In this document: positions 33,379-41,009 of the stretch, piece by piece
Layout of the letters: each line of letters opens with the position of its first letter
Numbering within the stretch: the first letter of the stretch is position 1
Assembly (NCBI RefSeq): GCF_030252345.1
Contig: NZ_CP126980.1
Span: 2,805,501 to 2,869,500 of the forward strand
Source: Actinoplanes oblitus
GTDB lineage: Bacteria; Actinomycetota; Actinomycetes; Mycobacteriales; Micromonosporaceae
DNA: 64,000 nt
Reading direction: 5' to 3'
Made by a program: the position numbers and the translations under genes
Notes under the pieces: model-generated
What the model was told of the DNA's origin: nothing
The model's database searches: none
The model's input: the letters and a program-made list of their open reading frames with translations, nothing else

Positions 33379-34244
33379 CGCCCGGCACCGACCCTGGGCC
33401 GCGTCGCGGCCTTGACCGAGGCGGCGGTCAGCGACCGGAGCACGTTGGCGGTGAGCACCGGGGCCAGCCTGGCGAAGATGTCCGGGCCCTTGGCGTTGGC
33501 CGCGATCAGCAGCCGGGCCTTGCGCTTCGCGACGGCCCGCAGGATCTGCTCGGCGGCCCGGTCGGCGGGGAAGGAGAGCAGCGCGGCGAAGAGCTTGCGG
33601 GTCGGCGCGACCTCCGATTCCGGTACGCCGTCGCCGATCAGCGCGCTCTCCGCGATCCGGGTCCGGATCCCGCCCGGGTGCACGGTGGTGACACCCACCC
33701 GGTTCTCGATCAGCTCGCCGCGCAGCGACTCGCTCAGCCCGCGCAGCGCGAACTTGCTGGCGCAGTAGGCGCTCTGCCCGGGCGGCGCGATCAGGCCGAA
33801 CAGGCTGGACACGTTGACCAGGTGGCCGCCGGACTCCAGGCTGGGCAGCAGCGCGTGGGTGAGCAGCAGCGGCGCCCGGAAGTTGACGTTCAGCACCTGC
33901 TCGAACTGCTCCATGCTGACCTGGTCGAACCGTCCGCCGAGGGCGATCCCGGCGTTGTTGATCAGCAGGCCGATGGCCGGGTGCTCGGCGCGGACCCGGG
34001 TCGCGACGCCCTGCACGGCGGTCCGGTCGGCGAGGTCCGCGACGATGGTCCGCACGTCGAGGCCGGGGTGCGCGCCGCGGATCCGGGACGCGACCGGGTC
34101 GAGCCGGGCCGCGTCGACGTCCACCAGCACGAGGTGGCTGCCGCGCTGGGCCAGGCCGTAGGCGAGCTGTTCACCGATGCCGCTGGCCGCGCCGGTGAGC
34201 ACCGCGGTGCGACCGGCGAACCGGTAGGGATCAAGACGGGCCAT
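33375..34244 (-). CDS. Short-chain dehydrogenase/reductase
   Basis: A 289-residue SDR. Cofactor motif TGAASGIGEQLAYGLAQRG (residues 17-35), NNAG in LLINNAGIALGGRF, catalytic Ser in LVNVSSLFG and the YxxxK motif in QSAYCASKFALRG. The acidic Asp after strand 2 (LVLVDVDAARL) suggests NAD preference. It resembles SadH-like enzymes next to mymA-type monooxygenases and would interconvert an alcohol and a ketone. The C-terminal tail is basic. It is packed between hydrolase and monooxygenase genes without gaps. Confidence 0.9.
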   Translation of the reverse strand: MARLDPYRFAGRTAVLTGAASGIGEQLAYGLAQRGSHLVLVDVDAARLDPVASRIRGAHPGLDVRTIVADLADRTAVQGVATRVRAEHPAIGLLINNAGIALGGRFDQVSMEQFEQVLNVNFRAPLLLTHALLPSLESGGHLVNVSSLFGLIAPPGQSAYCASKFALRGLSESLRGELIENRVGVTTVHPGGIRTRIAESALIGDGVPESEVAPTRKLFAALLSFPADRAAEQILRAVAKRKARLLIAANAKGPDIFARLAPVLTANVLRSLTAASVKAATRPRVGAGR

Positions 34245-35696
34245 TCAGACCACCTCTGTGTGGGGGATGGGAGCGGTGTGCCGGGCGAAGGTCATGTCCT
34301 GCGTGACGTCGGCACGTGGCGTGGACACCACGTCCCGCAGGTAGTTCTGCCGGACCAGCCACGGGTCGCGGTCGCCCTGGCGCGGGAACTTGTCCAGGGC
34401 GCGCTGGACGTAGCCGGAGGAGAGGTCGAGCAGCGGCCGGCCGGAGCCGGCCGGCCGGGTCGGCGTCGCGACGGCGTACCCGTGCCGTTCCATGTGGTCG
34501 AGCAGCTTGAGCACGTACCGGGTGGAGAGGTCGGCGCGCAGCGTCCAGGAGGCGTTGACGTAACCGATGCAGTAGGCCAGGTTCGGCACGCCGGAGAGCA
34601 TCAGGCCGCGGTACGCGGAGAGCTGCCCGAGGTCGACGGGTGTCCCGTCGACGCTGACCCGCACCCCGCCGACCGGCAGCAGGGACAGGCCGGTCGCCGA
34701 AACGACGATGTCCGCCTCCAGGACCGTGCCGGACCGGAGCCGGATGCCCTCCGGGACGAACGTGTCGATGTGGTCGGTCACCACCGAGGCCCGGCCGGAG
34801 CTGATGCTCCTGAACAGGTCGCCGTTCGGGATCACGCAGAGGCGCTGGTCCCACGGCTCGTAGTGCGGCGTGAAGTGCTCCTCGACGTAGCCCGGGTTCT
34901 TCAGGAACCGGGCGGCCAGGCCCTGCAGGACCTTGCGCACCTGCTTCGGGCGCTTGCGCGCCACCTGGTAGAAGAGCTGGGTGACCAGGACGTTCTTGGC
35001 GCGGGCGACCCGGTTCGCGGCGCGCGCCGGCAGGACGCGCCGGGCCACGTTCGCGATCAGGTCCTGGTCGGGCAGCGGGATCACGTACGTCGGGGAGCGC
35101 TGCAGCATGGTGACGTGCTGGGCGTCGCCCGCCATCGCCGGGACCAGGGTGACGGCGGTGGCGCCGCTGCCGATCACGACCACCCGCTTGCCGGTGTAGT
35201 CCAGGTCGGCCGGCCAGAACTGGGGATGGACGAGCCGCCCCCGGTACTGGTCCAGGCCGGGGAAGTCGGGCTGGTAGCCCTCGGCGTAGCTGTAGTAGCC
35301 GGCGCAGGCGTACACGAATCTGGCGGTGTGGACATCGCCGTCAGCGGTGGTGAGCGTCCAGCGGTCACCGGCCCAGTCGGCGCTGACGACCTTCTTGCCG
35401 AAACGGATGTGTTCCGAGATCCCCGCCTCGGCGGCGGTCTCCTCGATGTACCGGCGGATCTTGTCGCCGGACGCCAGGGATTCCGGCTCCCGCCACGGCC
35501 GGAACGGGTAGGACAGCGTGAACATGTCCGAATCGGAGCGGACCCCGGGGTAGCGGAACAGGTCCCAGGTGCCGCCGATCGCGTCCCGCGCCTCCAGGAT
35601 CGCGTAGGTGTCCCGCGGCCGCTGCTGCTGCAACCGCCACGCCGCGCCGATCCCGGACAGGCCGGCGCCGATGATCAGGACGTCGAAGTCACTCAC
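34245..35696 (-). CDS. Baeyer-Villiger-type flavin monooxygenase (MymA-like)
   Basis: A 483-residue FAD/NADPH monooxygenase. FAD motif VLIIGAGLSGIGAAWRLQQ at the N-terminus, then EARDAIGGTWDLFRYPGVRS, and the second Rossmann motif VVVIGSGATAVTLVPAMAG near residue 190. YRGRLVHPQFW fits the BVMO fingerprint FxGxxxHxxxW with Phe replaced by Tyr. This group oxidises ketones or long-chain substrates. The GTG start has GGAGGT six bases upstream and lies inside the end of the DUF4873 gene, so translation is coupled. Neighbours (SDR, hydrolase, TetR) resemble the mycobacterial mymA region. Confidence 0.9.
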   Translation of the reverse strand: MSDFDVLIIGAGLSGIGAAWRLQQQRPRDTYAILEARDAIGGTWDLFRYPGVRSDSDMFTLSYPFRPWREPESLASGDKIRRYIEETAAEAGISEHIRFGKKVVSADWAGDRWTLTTADGDVHTARFVYACAGYYSYAEGYQPDFPGLDQYRGRLVHPQFWPADLDYTGKRVVVIGSGATAVTLVPAMAGDAQHVTMLQRSPTYVIPLPDQDLIANVARRVLPARAANRVARAKNVLVTQLFYQVARKRPKQVRKVLQGLAARFLKNPGYVEEHFTPHYEPWDQRLCVIPNGDLFRSISSGRASVVTDHIDTFVPEGIRLRSGTVLEADIVVSATGLSLLPVGGVRVSVDGTPVDLGQLSAYRGLMLSGVPNLAYCIGYVNASWTLRADLSTRYVLKLLDHMERHGYAVATPTRPAGSGRPLLDLSSGYVQRALDKFPRQGDRDPWLVRQNYLRDVVSTPRADVTQDMTFARHTAPIPHTEVV

Positions 35697-35991
35697 CGGC
35701 CACCTCCGGGAACCACGGCGGCGTGCCGGCGCCGCTGATCCGGACGCCACCCCACGGGTCCGGCTCGCTGAGCTTCACCGCGGTCTCCGGCGCGCCGGGG
35801 ATCGCGATGGTCGCCTGGCGCAGCCCGCCGCTGACCCGCTCCCGCAGGTCGTCGACCGGGTTGGTGCGCCCGGCCCAGCGGAACCGGCCCTCGATCGGCT
35901 CGAAGTGCGCGGACATCCGCACCTCGACCGCCACCGGGCCGTCCGCCAGCCGCAGCGTGGCCGGACCCCGATACTCCTCTTCGTCCGTCAC
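35689..35991 (-). CDS. DUF4873 domain protein
   Basis: A 100-residue protein matching the DUF4873 pattern: EEYRGPATLRLADGPVAVEV, then MSAHFEPIEGRFRWAGR and a WGGVRISGAGTPPWFP end. The domain is found next to, or fused to, flavin monooxygenases in actinobacteria; its function is unknown and it may be a substrate-handling or scaffold unit. Start: the GTG overlaps the TetR stop by one base (TAGTG), and its stop overlaps the monooxygenase start, so TetR, DUF4873 and monooxygenase are coupled. A GTG four codons earlier is the alternative. Confidence 0.75.
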   Translation of the reverse strand: MTDEEEYRGPATLRLADGPVAVEVRMSAHFEPIEGRFRWAGRTNPVDDLRERVSGGLRQATIAIPGAPETAVKLSEPDPWGGVRISGAGTPPWFPEVAGE

Positions 35992-36668
35992 TATCTCGCC
36001 CACCCTTCTTGAGCCGCCAAACCACCCGGGATGTCGGCGGCCCGGCTGATCCCGGAGACACCGCCCCACAGAAACGCCGTCAGGTACTCGCCGAGCGCCT
36101 CGCGGCTGATCGGCTGCTGCTGCCGGAGCCACCAGTCGCCGACCGACTGCACGTAACCGACCACCCCGTACGCCCACGGCAGCGAGGCGCCGGAGTCCAG
36201 CCCGCGGGCCCGCAACCGGTCACCGAAGATCCGGGCCAGGCCGCTGGCCACGGTGTCCACCACGTCGGCGACCACGTCGCGGTGCCGGGCGATGTCCGGC
36301 TGGTGCACCACGAACCGGTACAGGTTCAGGTCGGCCTCGATGTGCGTGAGGTAGACGTCGATGGCGGCGGCGATCGCGGCGCGCTCCTCGCGCACCGACG
36401 CGACCGCCGGGATCATCGCCTCCAGCACCATCGCGCCGGCCGCCTGCCCGACCGCCAGCCACAACTCGGACTTGTCGGAAAAATATCTATAGAGGACTGG
36501 TTTGCTGACGCCGGCGTGCGCCGCTATCGCCTCCATGCCGATCTCCGGCCCGTGCTGCCGAATCGCCTCTATCGCGGCCGCTGTCAATTCGGCGCGGCGC
36601 TGCTCACGATGGCCGTCCCAGCGATTGCGGCGGCCGTCGGTGTTGACGGGCGGAGTGACCGAGTTCAT
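35991..36668 (-). CDS. TetR-family regulator
   Basis: A 225-residue TetR-type repressor. Helix-turn-helix: AAIEAIRQHGPEIGMEAIAA then HAGVSKPVLYRYFSDKSELW. The rest is the all-helical ligand domain. It is the first gene of the minus-strand operon and overlaps the next gene. Palindromic GTTAC sites lie 11-31 bases upstream of the chosen ATG, so autoregulation is likely; the same region continues into a repeat array before the divergent diiron oxygenase. No ribosome site precedes the ATG, so a leaderless message is possible. Confidence 0.88.
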   Translation of the reverse strand: MNSVTPPVNTDGRRNRWDGHREQRRAELTAAAIEAIRQHGPEIGMEAIAAHAGVSKPVLYRYFSDKSELWLAVGQAAGAMVLEAMIPAVASVREERAAIAAAIDVYLTHIEADLNLYRFVVHQPDIARHRDVVADVVDTVASGLARIFGDRLRARGLDSGASLPWAYGVVGYVQSVGDWWLRQQQPISREALGEYLTAFLWGGVSGISRAADIPGGLAAQEGWAR

Positions 36669-36678
36669 AGTACTAGAA

Positions 36679-36699
36679 GTAACTGTTACCGCCGGTAAC
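36679..36699. promoter_or_regulatory. TetR operator with three GTTAC half-sites
   Basis: GTAAC-T-GTTAC (36679-36689) overlaps GTTACC-GCC-GGTAAC (36685-36699). It lies directly upstream of the TetR gene, and its right end runs into the first ACGTCAAGC repeat. Confidence 0.65.
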
Positions 36700-36803
36700 G
36701 TCAAGCTTTTGCTGGCACGTCAAGCTTTTGCCGGCACGTCAAGCTTTTCCGGCAACGTCAAGCCTTTGCCGGCTACGTCAAGCTGTTGCCGGGAACGTCA
36801 AGC
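36698..36803 (+). repeat. Six phased ACGTCAAGC repeats
   Basis: ACGTCAAGC begins at 36698, 36717, 36736, 36755, 36775 and 36795, at steps of 19, 19, 19, 20 and 20 bases. The consensus unit is ACGTCAAGCTTTTGCCGGC, most variable at its 3' half. The array fills the DNA between the TetR operator and the ribosome binding site (GGAGG) of the diiron oxygenase. Spacing near two helical turns would place all copies on nearly the same DNA face, as for a cooperative activator or a nucleoid protein. Confidence 0.85.
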
Positions 36804-36818
36804 CTTCTGGAGGGCGCG

Positions 36819-37721
36819 ATGACGACTGTGACCCCGCCTGACCGGGACCGCACCGCCACCAGGCTGCTGCGATCCTCGGCCGAGCACTCCTACGACCCGC
36901 TGATCGAGATCGATTGGGAGGCCCCGTTCGCCGAGGGGAAGTACTTCGTCCCGCCGCACCGCTCCAGCCTCTACGGCACCGCGCTCTGGGACCGGCTCAC
37001 CGAGGACCAGCGCATCGAGCTGACCAAGCACGAGGTGGCCAGCATCGCCGGTCTCGGCGTCTGGTTCGAGACGATCCTGATGCAGCTGCTGATCCGCGGT
37101 TACTTCAAGCAGGACCCGACCGCCGCGCACGCGCAGTACGGGCTCACCGAGATCGCCGACGAGTGCCGGCACTCGATCATGTTCGGCAAGATGATCGCCC
37201 GGCTGGACACCCCGGTCTACCGCCCGCACGGCATCGACCAACTGCTCGGCAACTGGATCGCGCACACCGCCACCGGCCCGCGGATGTTCGCCGCCATCCT
37301 GATCGCCGAGGAGATCCTGGACACCCTGCAGCGCGAGGCGATGGCCGACGAGAGCGTGCAGCCGCTGGTCCGGATGGTCTCCCGGATCCACGTGGTGGAG
37401 GAGGCCCGGCACGTCCGCTTCGCCCGCGAGGAGCTGGCCCGGCAGATCCGGGTCGCGGGGCGGTCCCGGCTGGCGTTCGACAAGATCGTGATCGGGCGGG
37501 CGGCGTACCTGACCGGCACCCGGCTGGTCGACCCGCGCGTCTACCGGGCGGTGGGCATCGATCCGGAGGAGGGGCGCCGGGCGGCCCGGGCCAACCCCTA
37601 CCACCGGGAGACGATGCGCTGGGCGGGGGAGCGGATCGTGGCGTACCTGTCCGATCTCGATCTGATCGGCGGTGGCCCGGCCAAGACCCTGTGGAAGGCG
37701 TCCGGCCTGCTGCCCCGCTGA
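36819..37721 (+). CDS. AurF-like diiron oxygenase
   Basis: A 300-residue ferritin-like diiron protein related to AurF/p-aminobenzoate N-oxygenase. Candidate iron ligands form the pattern Glu in TKHEVASIAG, Glu and His in EIADECRHSIMFGKM, Glu in LIAEEILDTLQ, and the ExxRH block HVVEEARHVRFAREEL. It would activate O2 to oxidise an amine or fatty-acyl substrate. GGAGG is five bases before the ATG. It is divergent from the TetR-led operon with a Baeyer-Villiger-type monooxygenase, so both may act on one substrate under one regulator. AurF-like genes next to DUF4873 and BVMOs recur in actinobacteria, outside antibiotic clusters. Confidence 0.85.
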   Translation: MTTVTPPDRDRTATRLLRSSAEHSYDPLIEIDWEAPFAEGKYFVPPHRSSLYGTALWDRLTEDQRIELTKHEVASIAGLGVWFETILMQLLIRGYFKQDPTAAHAQYGLTEIADECRHSIMFGKMIARLDTPVYRPHGIDQLLGNWIAHTATGPRMFAAILIAEEILDTLQREAMADESVQPLVRMVSRIHVVEEARHVRFAREELARQIRVAGRSRLAFDKIVIGRAAYLTGTRLVDPRVYRAVGIDPEEGRRAARANPYHRETMRWAGERIVAYLSDLDLIGGGPAKTLWKASGLLPR

Positions 37722-37757
37722 TTCCCCGACGTCCCGGGTGACCGGCCCGGGACAGCG

Positions 37758-37788
37758 CCGGCCCGCGTCCTCCGAAGACGCGGGCCGG
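37758..37788 (+). terminator. Terminator after the diiron oxygenase
   Basis: CCGGCCCGCGTC (37758-37769) pairs perfectly with 37777-37788 around a 7-base loop, 37 bases after the stop. From 37789 to 38021 the DNA is GC-rich and I see no gene in it. Confidence 0.7.
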
Positions 37789-38021
37789 TGCCTTTCCGGC
37801 CCCGCTCCACTCGCCGGCGCGGTTTCCGGCTCCGTCCCCGCCGCCGGCGTCGCTGCGGTCCCGGCCTGCTCGCCGGTGCCCTGTCCGGACTCGTCCGTAC
37901 CGCTGATGCCTTGATCGTCGGTGGCCGATATCGTCCTGGATGCCTCTGTGGACACCGGAGGCCCGGGGCGCCGGCGGGACTCCGCTCGCTCCACCGATCA
38001 CATCAGCCGTGGGGAGGGCGT

Positions 38022-39074
38022 GTGACCGACGGGGGACTGGCCGGACCGGCGTGGAGTGGCTTCTCCGACGCCTTCCACCGGGGCTGGCAGGAGATCCTGG
38101 TTCTCAAGCTGCTGCGCAACGTCCGCCGCGGTGAGCCCCGCACCTGGTTGCCGTGGCTGCTCGCCTCGGCCGGGCCGCTGGTCCTCGCGCTGCTGCTGCC
38201 GCTCCTCCCGTTCGGCTGGGCCTGCTCGTGGTCGTCGATCCGCTGGGACCTGCTGGAGATCCTCGCCCTGCTCAACGGCGGCGCCCTCGCGGCGGCGGCG
38301 CTCGCCTGGAGCTTCGCGATGAAGAACGGCGCGTCCGTCGACGCCCTGTTGTCGACCTGCGCGGTGCGGGACAGCGCGATGCGGCCGGTGTACCGCGCGA
38401 TGTCGGTGCGGGCGCAGCTGGTGCTGCCCCTCGGCCTCGCGCTCATCCCGCTGGGTGTCCTGCTGGACGGCCTGCTGCGCGGGCGGGCGGACCTGGTGTT
38501 CTGCTACGAGTGCCTGGCCGTGGCGTGGACCCTGCTGATCGTCGGGAACGACATCTGGTGGCTGCTCGTCCCGCCGCTGATCATCATCCGGATCGCCGGC
38601 CGGGACGACCTCAACCTGATCTGGCACGACCCCGCGCGGACACCGGGCATCCGTACCTTCGCCGAGGGGTACGGGTTCTCCGCCCTCTTCCTGATCGCCG
38701 GTGCGGTGTTCGTGGTGCTCCCCGGCGTCCCCTGGCACCCGCTGTTCGACAACGCGTTCGCCAAGTGGGTCTATGCCGCCCTGCTCCTGCTGAGCCTGTG
38801 GATCGGCGCCATGACGCAGACTCTCATCTACATGCTGACGCGCCGCAAGAAGCTGGCGGTGATGCGCTACATGGAGGTCGACCAGGATCTGTTGTGGCCG
38901 CAGGAGAGGTTCATGCGGCCGGCGCGGCGGAACACCACCGAACTCGCCGATTCGCTGACCGCTTATGCCGCCGTTGCGGCCGCGCCGAATCTTCCGTACG
39001 GATCGGCGGTGGTGGTGCAATATGTCGCCGCCGTTGTCGGTTCGGTGGTCGGCTTCATTCTTCAGGCGCGCTAG
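38022..39074 (+). CDS. Uncharacterised polytopic membrane protein
   Basis: A 350-residue integral membrane protein that I do not recognise. About six membrane helices are visible: WLLASAGPLVLALLLPLLPF, LEILALLNGGALAAAALAWS, LVLPLGLALIPLGVLLDGLL, LAVAWTLLIVGNDIWWLLVP, GFSALFLIAGAVFVVLPGVP and WVYAALLLLSLWIGAMTQTL. A basic stretch RRKKLAVMRYMEVDQDLLWP follows, and one more weak helix at the end. The GTG start has GGGGAGGG close upstream. No signature for a known transporter is seen. It is followed 39 bases later by a methyltransferase gene with its own -10 box. Confidence 0.7.
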   Translation: MTDGGLAGPAWSGFSDAFHRGWQEILVLKLLRNVRRGEPRTWLPWLLASAGPLVLALLLPLLPFGWACSWSSIRWDLLEILALLNGGALAAAALAWSFAMKNGASVDALLSTCAVRDSAMRPVYRAMSVRAQLVLPLGLALIPLGVLLDGLLRGRADLVFCYECLAVAWTLLIVGNDIWWLLVPPLIIIRIAGRDDLNLIWHDPARTPGIRTFAEGYGFSALFLIAGAVFVVLPGVPWHPLFDNAFAKWVYAALLLLSLWIGAMTQTLIYMLTRRKKLAVMRYMEVDQDLLWPQERFMRPARRNTTELADSLTAYAAVAAAPNLPYGSAVVVQYVAAVVGSVVGFILQAR

Positions 39075-39085
39075 AGGCCGCATAG

Positions 39086-39091
39086 TATAAT
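39086..39091 (+). promoter_or_regulatory. Perfect -10 box TATAAT
   Basis: TATAAT with flanking AGTATAATTTG, 22 bases before the methyltransferase ATG. Exact -10 boxes are rare in this GC-rich window. No matching -35 is seen, so another sigma partner or activator may be used. Confidence 0.4.
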
Positions 39092-39113
39092 TTGCGGTGA
39101 AACGGAGGGTTTT

Positions 39114-39971
39114 ATGAATGATGATGTCGACTCGGGTAACCTGGCGAAAGTCCGGCGATATTATGACCGGACCGAGTCGAGATTAGGTTATAACTACATT
39201 CTCGGCGGTACCAAGCATTTCGGCTGGTACGACGGGCGCCTGTCGATGTGGTCCTTCCGCCGCGCGCTCGAGCGGATGGAGGACGAGCTGGCCAGGCGGC
39301 TCGGCCTGCCGTCGGGCGCCAAGGTCCTGGACGCCGGGTGCGGGACCGGTGCGGTGGCGCGGGCTCTCGCCTCGCGGGCCGGCCTGCACGTGACCGGGAT
39401 GGACATCCTGGACTGGAACCTGCGGATGGCCAGGGAGCGGGCCGCCGCGGCCGGGCTCCAGGACCGCACCGAGTTCCATCTGGGCGATTATCACAAGCTG
39501 CCGTTCCCCGATGAATCGTTCGACGGTGTCTACACCATGGAGACTCTGGTGCACGCCGCGGACCCCACGGCGGTGCTGAAAGAATTCCACCGGGTGCTCC
39601 GGCCGGGCGGCCGTCTGGTCCATTTCGAATATGCTCACCCGCCGCAGAATGCGATGCGCGCGTCCTCGTGGATCGCGTTGCAGGACGTGTGCCGGCTCGC
39701 CGCCATGCCCGCCTGGCTCGAATTCGAGGACGGCGTGCTCGACGAGCTCGTGAAAGCCGCGGGTTTCACCGGTGTCACCACCGAGGATGTCACCAGGCGC
39801 ATGATGCCGATGGTGCGCGCCTTCTACATCATGGGTGTCTTCCCCTATTTCGTCGGCCGGGCCATCGGCAAGGTGGAGAAAACCGTGAACGCGATGAGCG
39901 GCGTGGAGATGTTCCAGCACCAGGACGCCTGGAGCTACAACATCACGGTCGCGACGAAACCGGAGGCCTGA
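39114..39971 (+). CDS. SAM-dependent methyltransferase with an early TTA codon
   Basis: A 285-residue class I methyltransferase. Motif I is VLDAGCGTGAVARALASRAG (about residues 69-88), then GMDILDWNLRMARERA, and VYTMETLVHAADP near residue 140 as motif IV. The N-terminal VRRYYDRTESRLGYNYILGG is like sterol/tocopherol and sugar-O-methyltransferases (for example the RebM/UbiE-like group). GGAGG lies six bases before the ATG. The first 30 codons are unusually A/T-rich and Leu24 is a TTA codon, rare in actinomycetes and in Streptomyces read by the developmentally controlled bldA tRNA. This hints at transfer or late-growth control. Substrate unknown. Confidence 0.85.
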   Translation: MNDDVDSGNLAKVRRYYDRTESRLGYNYILGGTKHFGWYDGRLSMWSFRRALERMEDELARRLGLPSGAKVLDAGCGTGAVARALASRAGLHVTGMDILDWNLRMARERAAAAGLQDRTEFHLGDYHKLPFPDESFDGVYTMETLVHAADPTAVLKEFHRVLRPGGRLVHFEYAHPPQNAMRASSWIALQDVCRLAAMPAWLEFEDGVLDELVKAAGFTGVTTEDVTRRMMPMVRAFYIMGVFPYFVGRAIGKVEKTVNAMSGVEMFQHQDAWSYNITVATKPEA

Positions 39972-40340
39972 CCCGGTCATCGCCGGCCAGTCGTGGGCGG
40001 AGGCCGCGGCGGCGGTCCCGGATGGGAGAACCCGCCGCGCCCGCTCGCATCGGCCCGCGGTGACCGAGCCGCCGTCCCACCGATCAGTCCCCGCACCGAG
40101 CCCTCCGTCACAGGCGGCCGGCACTGGTCGCGGCCCCCGGCTCGCCTCGCCGGCGGGCCGGGAGTGAGCGACGTCGCCCGGGTGCGGGACGGTTTCAGCT
40201 CGGTTGCCGGTTGGCGGGCGCCGAGCGGGGGAGGGGGACCATCCGGCGGGCGGAGCGAAGGGGGCCGAAGAGCGGTGGGCCCGGCGGCCGGCGGCGTGCG
40301 AGATTGTCGCCCGACGCATGCCGGATGGGGAGAGGGATCG
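39972..40340. other. Gene-free stretch
   Basis: About 370 bases of GC-rich DNA after the methyltransferase. I see no supported gene, RNA or clear hairpin. The last 20 bases carry the GAGAGG ribosome site of the next small gene. Confidence 0.5.
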
Positions 40341-40523
40341 ATGGACGACGCGCTGGTGGCCTACAACGCCGGACGGGTGGACGGGGCAGCCGGATTCCGC
40401 GACCCGCAGATCGCCGAGGACCCCGTGCTGGGCGCCGACTACCGGATCGGCCTGCTGGACGGCCGCATCGCCGCCTTCCACATGAAGAAGCAACTCCGCG
40501 GCATCCTCGACGACCCGCGCTGA
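40341..40523 (+). CDS. 60-residue hypothetical protein
   Basis: A small acidic/basic mixed protein starting MDDALVAYNAGRVDGAAGF and ending MKKQLRGILDDPR, with the middle DPVLGADYRIGLLDGRIAAF. It has G/C third-position bias and a GGGGAGAGG site about six bases before the ATG, so it looks genuine. The helix-rich pattern (YNAGRVDGAAG, YRIGLLDGRIAAF) suggests two repeated helical hairpins, each with a conserved Gly-Arg/Leu-Asp-Gly turn. No cysteines, signal or membrane helix. No family recognised. Confidence 0.6.
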   Translation: MDDALVAYNAGRVDGAAGFRDPQIAEDPVLGADYRIGLLDGRIAAFHMKKQLRGILDDPR

Positions 40524-40529
40524 GGCGGG

Positions 40530-40665
40530 ACGACGTGCTGGGCCGGGCGACGTGCTGGGCCGGGCGGCGTGCTGGGCCGGCCGACGTGCTGGACCGGCCG
40601 ACGTGCTGGACCGGCCGCCGCGCCGAGCCGGCCGCCGCGCCGAGCCGGGCGACGTGCCGAGCCGA
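40530..40665. repeat. Eight degenerate 17-bp tandem repeats
   Basis: The unit CGACGTGCTGGGCCGGG recurs at 17-bp steps: GCTGGG/GCTGGA or GCCGAG words start at 40537, 40554, 40571, 40588, 40605, 40622, 40639 and 40656. Because 17 is not a multiple of three, it is not a protein repeat. It follows directly on the small gene's stop. Confidence 0.75.
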
Positions 40666-40680
40666 CGACGCGCGGCGAGG

Positions 40681-41009
40681 GCACGACGCGTGGTGAGACG
40701 TGACTCACCCCAGGCGCCGGGTGCTGCTGATGGAGCGGCTCCGGCGCCTTTCGTGCGTCCGGCCAGGAGTGTCGGCGCGACTCGGGTTCGTAACACGCCG
40801 GGCATCGTGGCGAGGGACGATGTGCGGGGCGCGGCACTGCGTGGCGGCTCCGCCGGATCGGCTTGTGGCCAGGAGATGATCAACAAGTCACACGGTGGAG
40901 GGCGCCGGAAGTGAGTGGCCGTTATCAGGGCGGAAACATTCGCTTGCCGGTCCCGAAATGAGGTCTTAGGACTCTTGCAGCGGAAACGGTGACATGGGAT
41001 GGAGACCGG
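40681..41009. other. Upstream region of nnaR
   Basis: About 330 bases with no supported gene. GGTGAG-N6-CTCACC (near 40708-40725) is a perfect 6-bp-arm dyad. Two GGAAAC words (near 40923 and 40981) lie before nnaR and recall GlnR half-sites, but I find no full GlnR box. Confidence 0.4.

Noticed and set aside
36698..36803. CRISPR-like or origin iteron array
   Set aside because: The 10-base segments between words are themselves related and too short for spacers; no replication gene is nearby.
36798..37994. Minus-strand frame with an Ala/Thr/Gly-rich start opposite the diiron oxygenase
   Set aside because: No ribosome site, and codon bias fits the plus-strand gene, whose iron ligands are intact.
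36819..39971. Antibiotic cluster around the AurF-like gene and methyltransferases
   Set aside because: No synthase, carrier protein, glycosyltransferase or resistance set is nearby; the neighbours are redox/lipid genes and orphan proteins.
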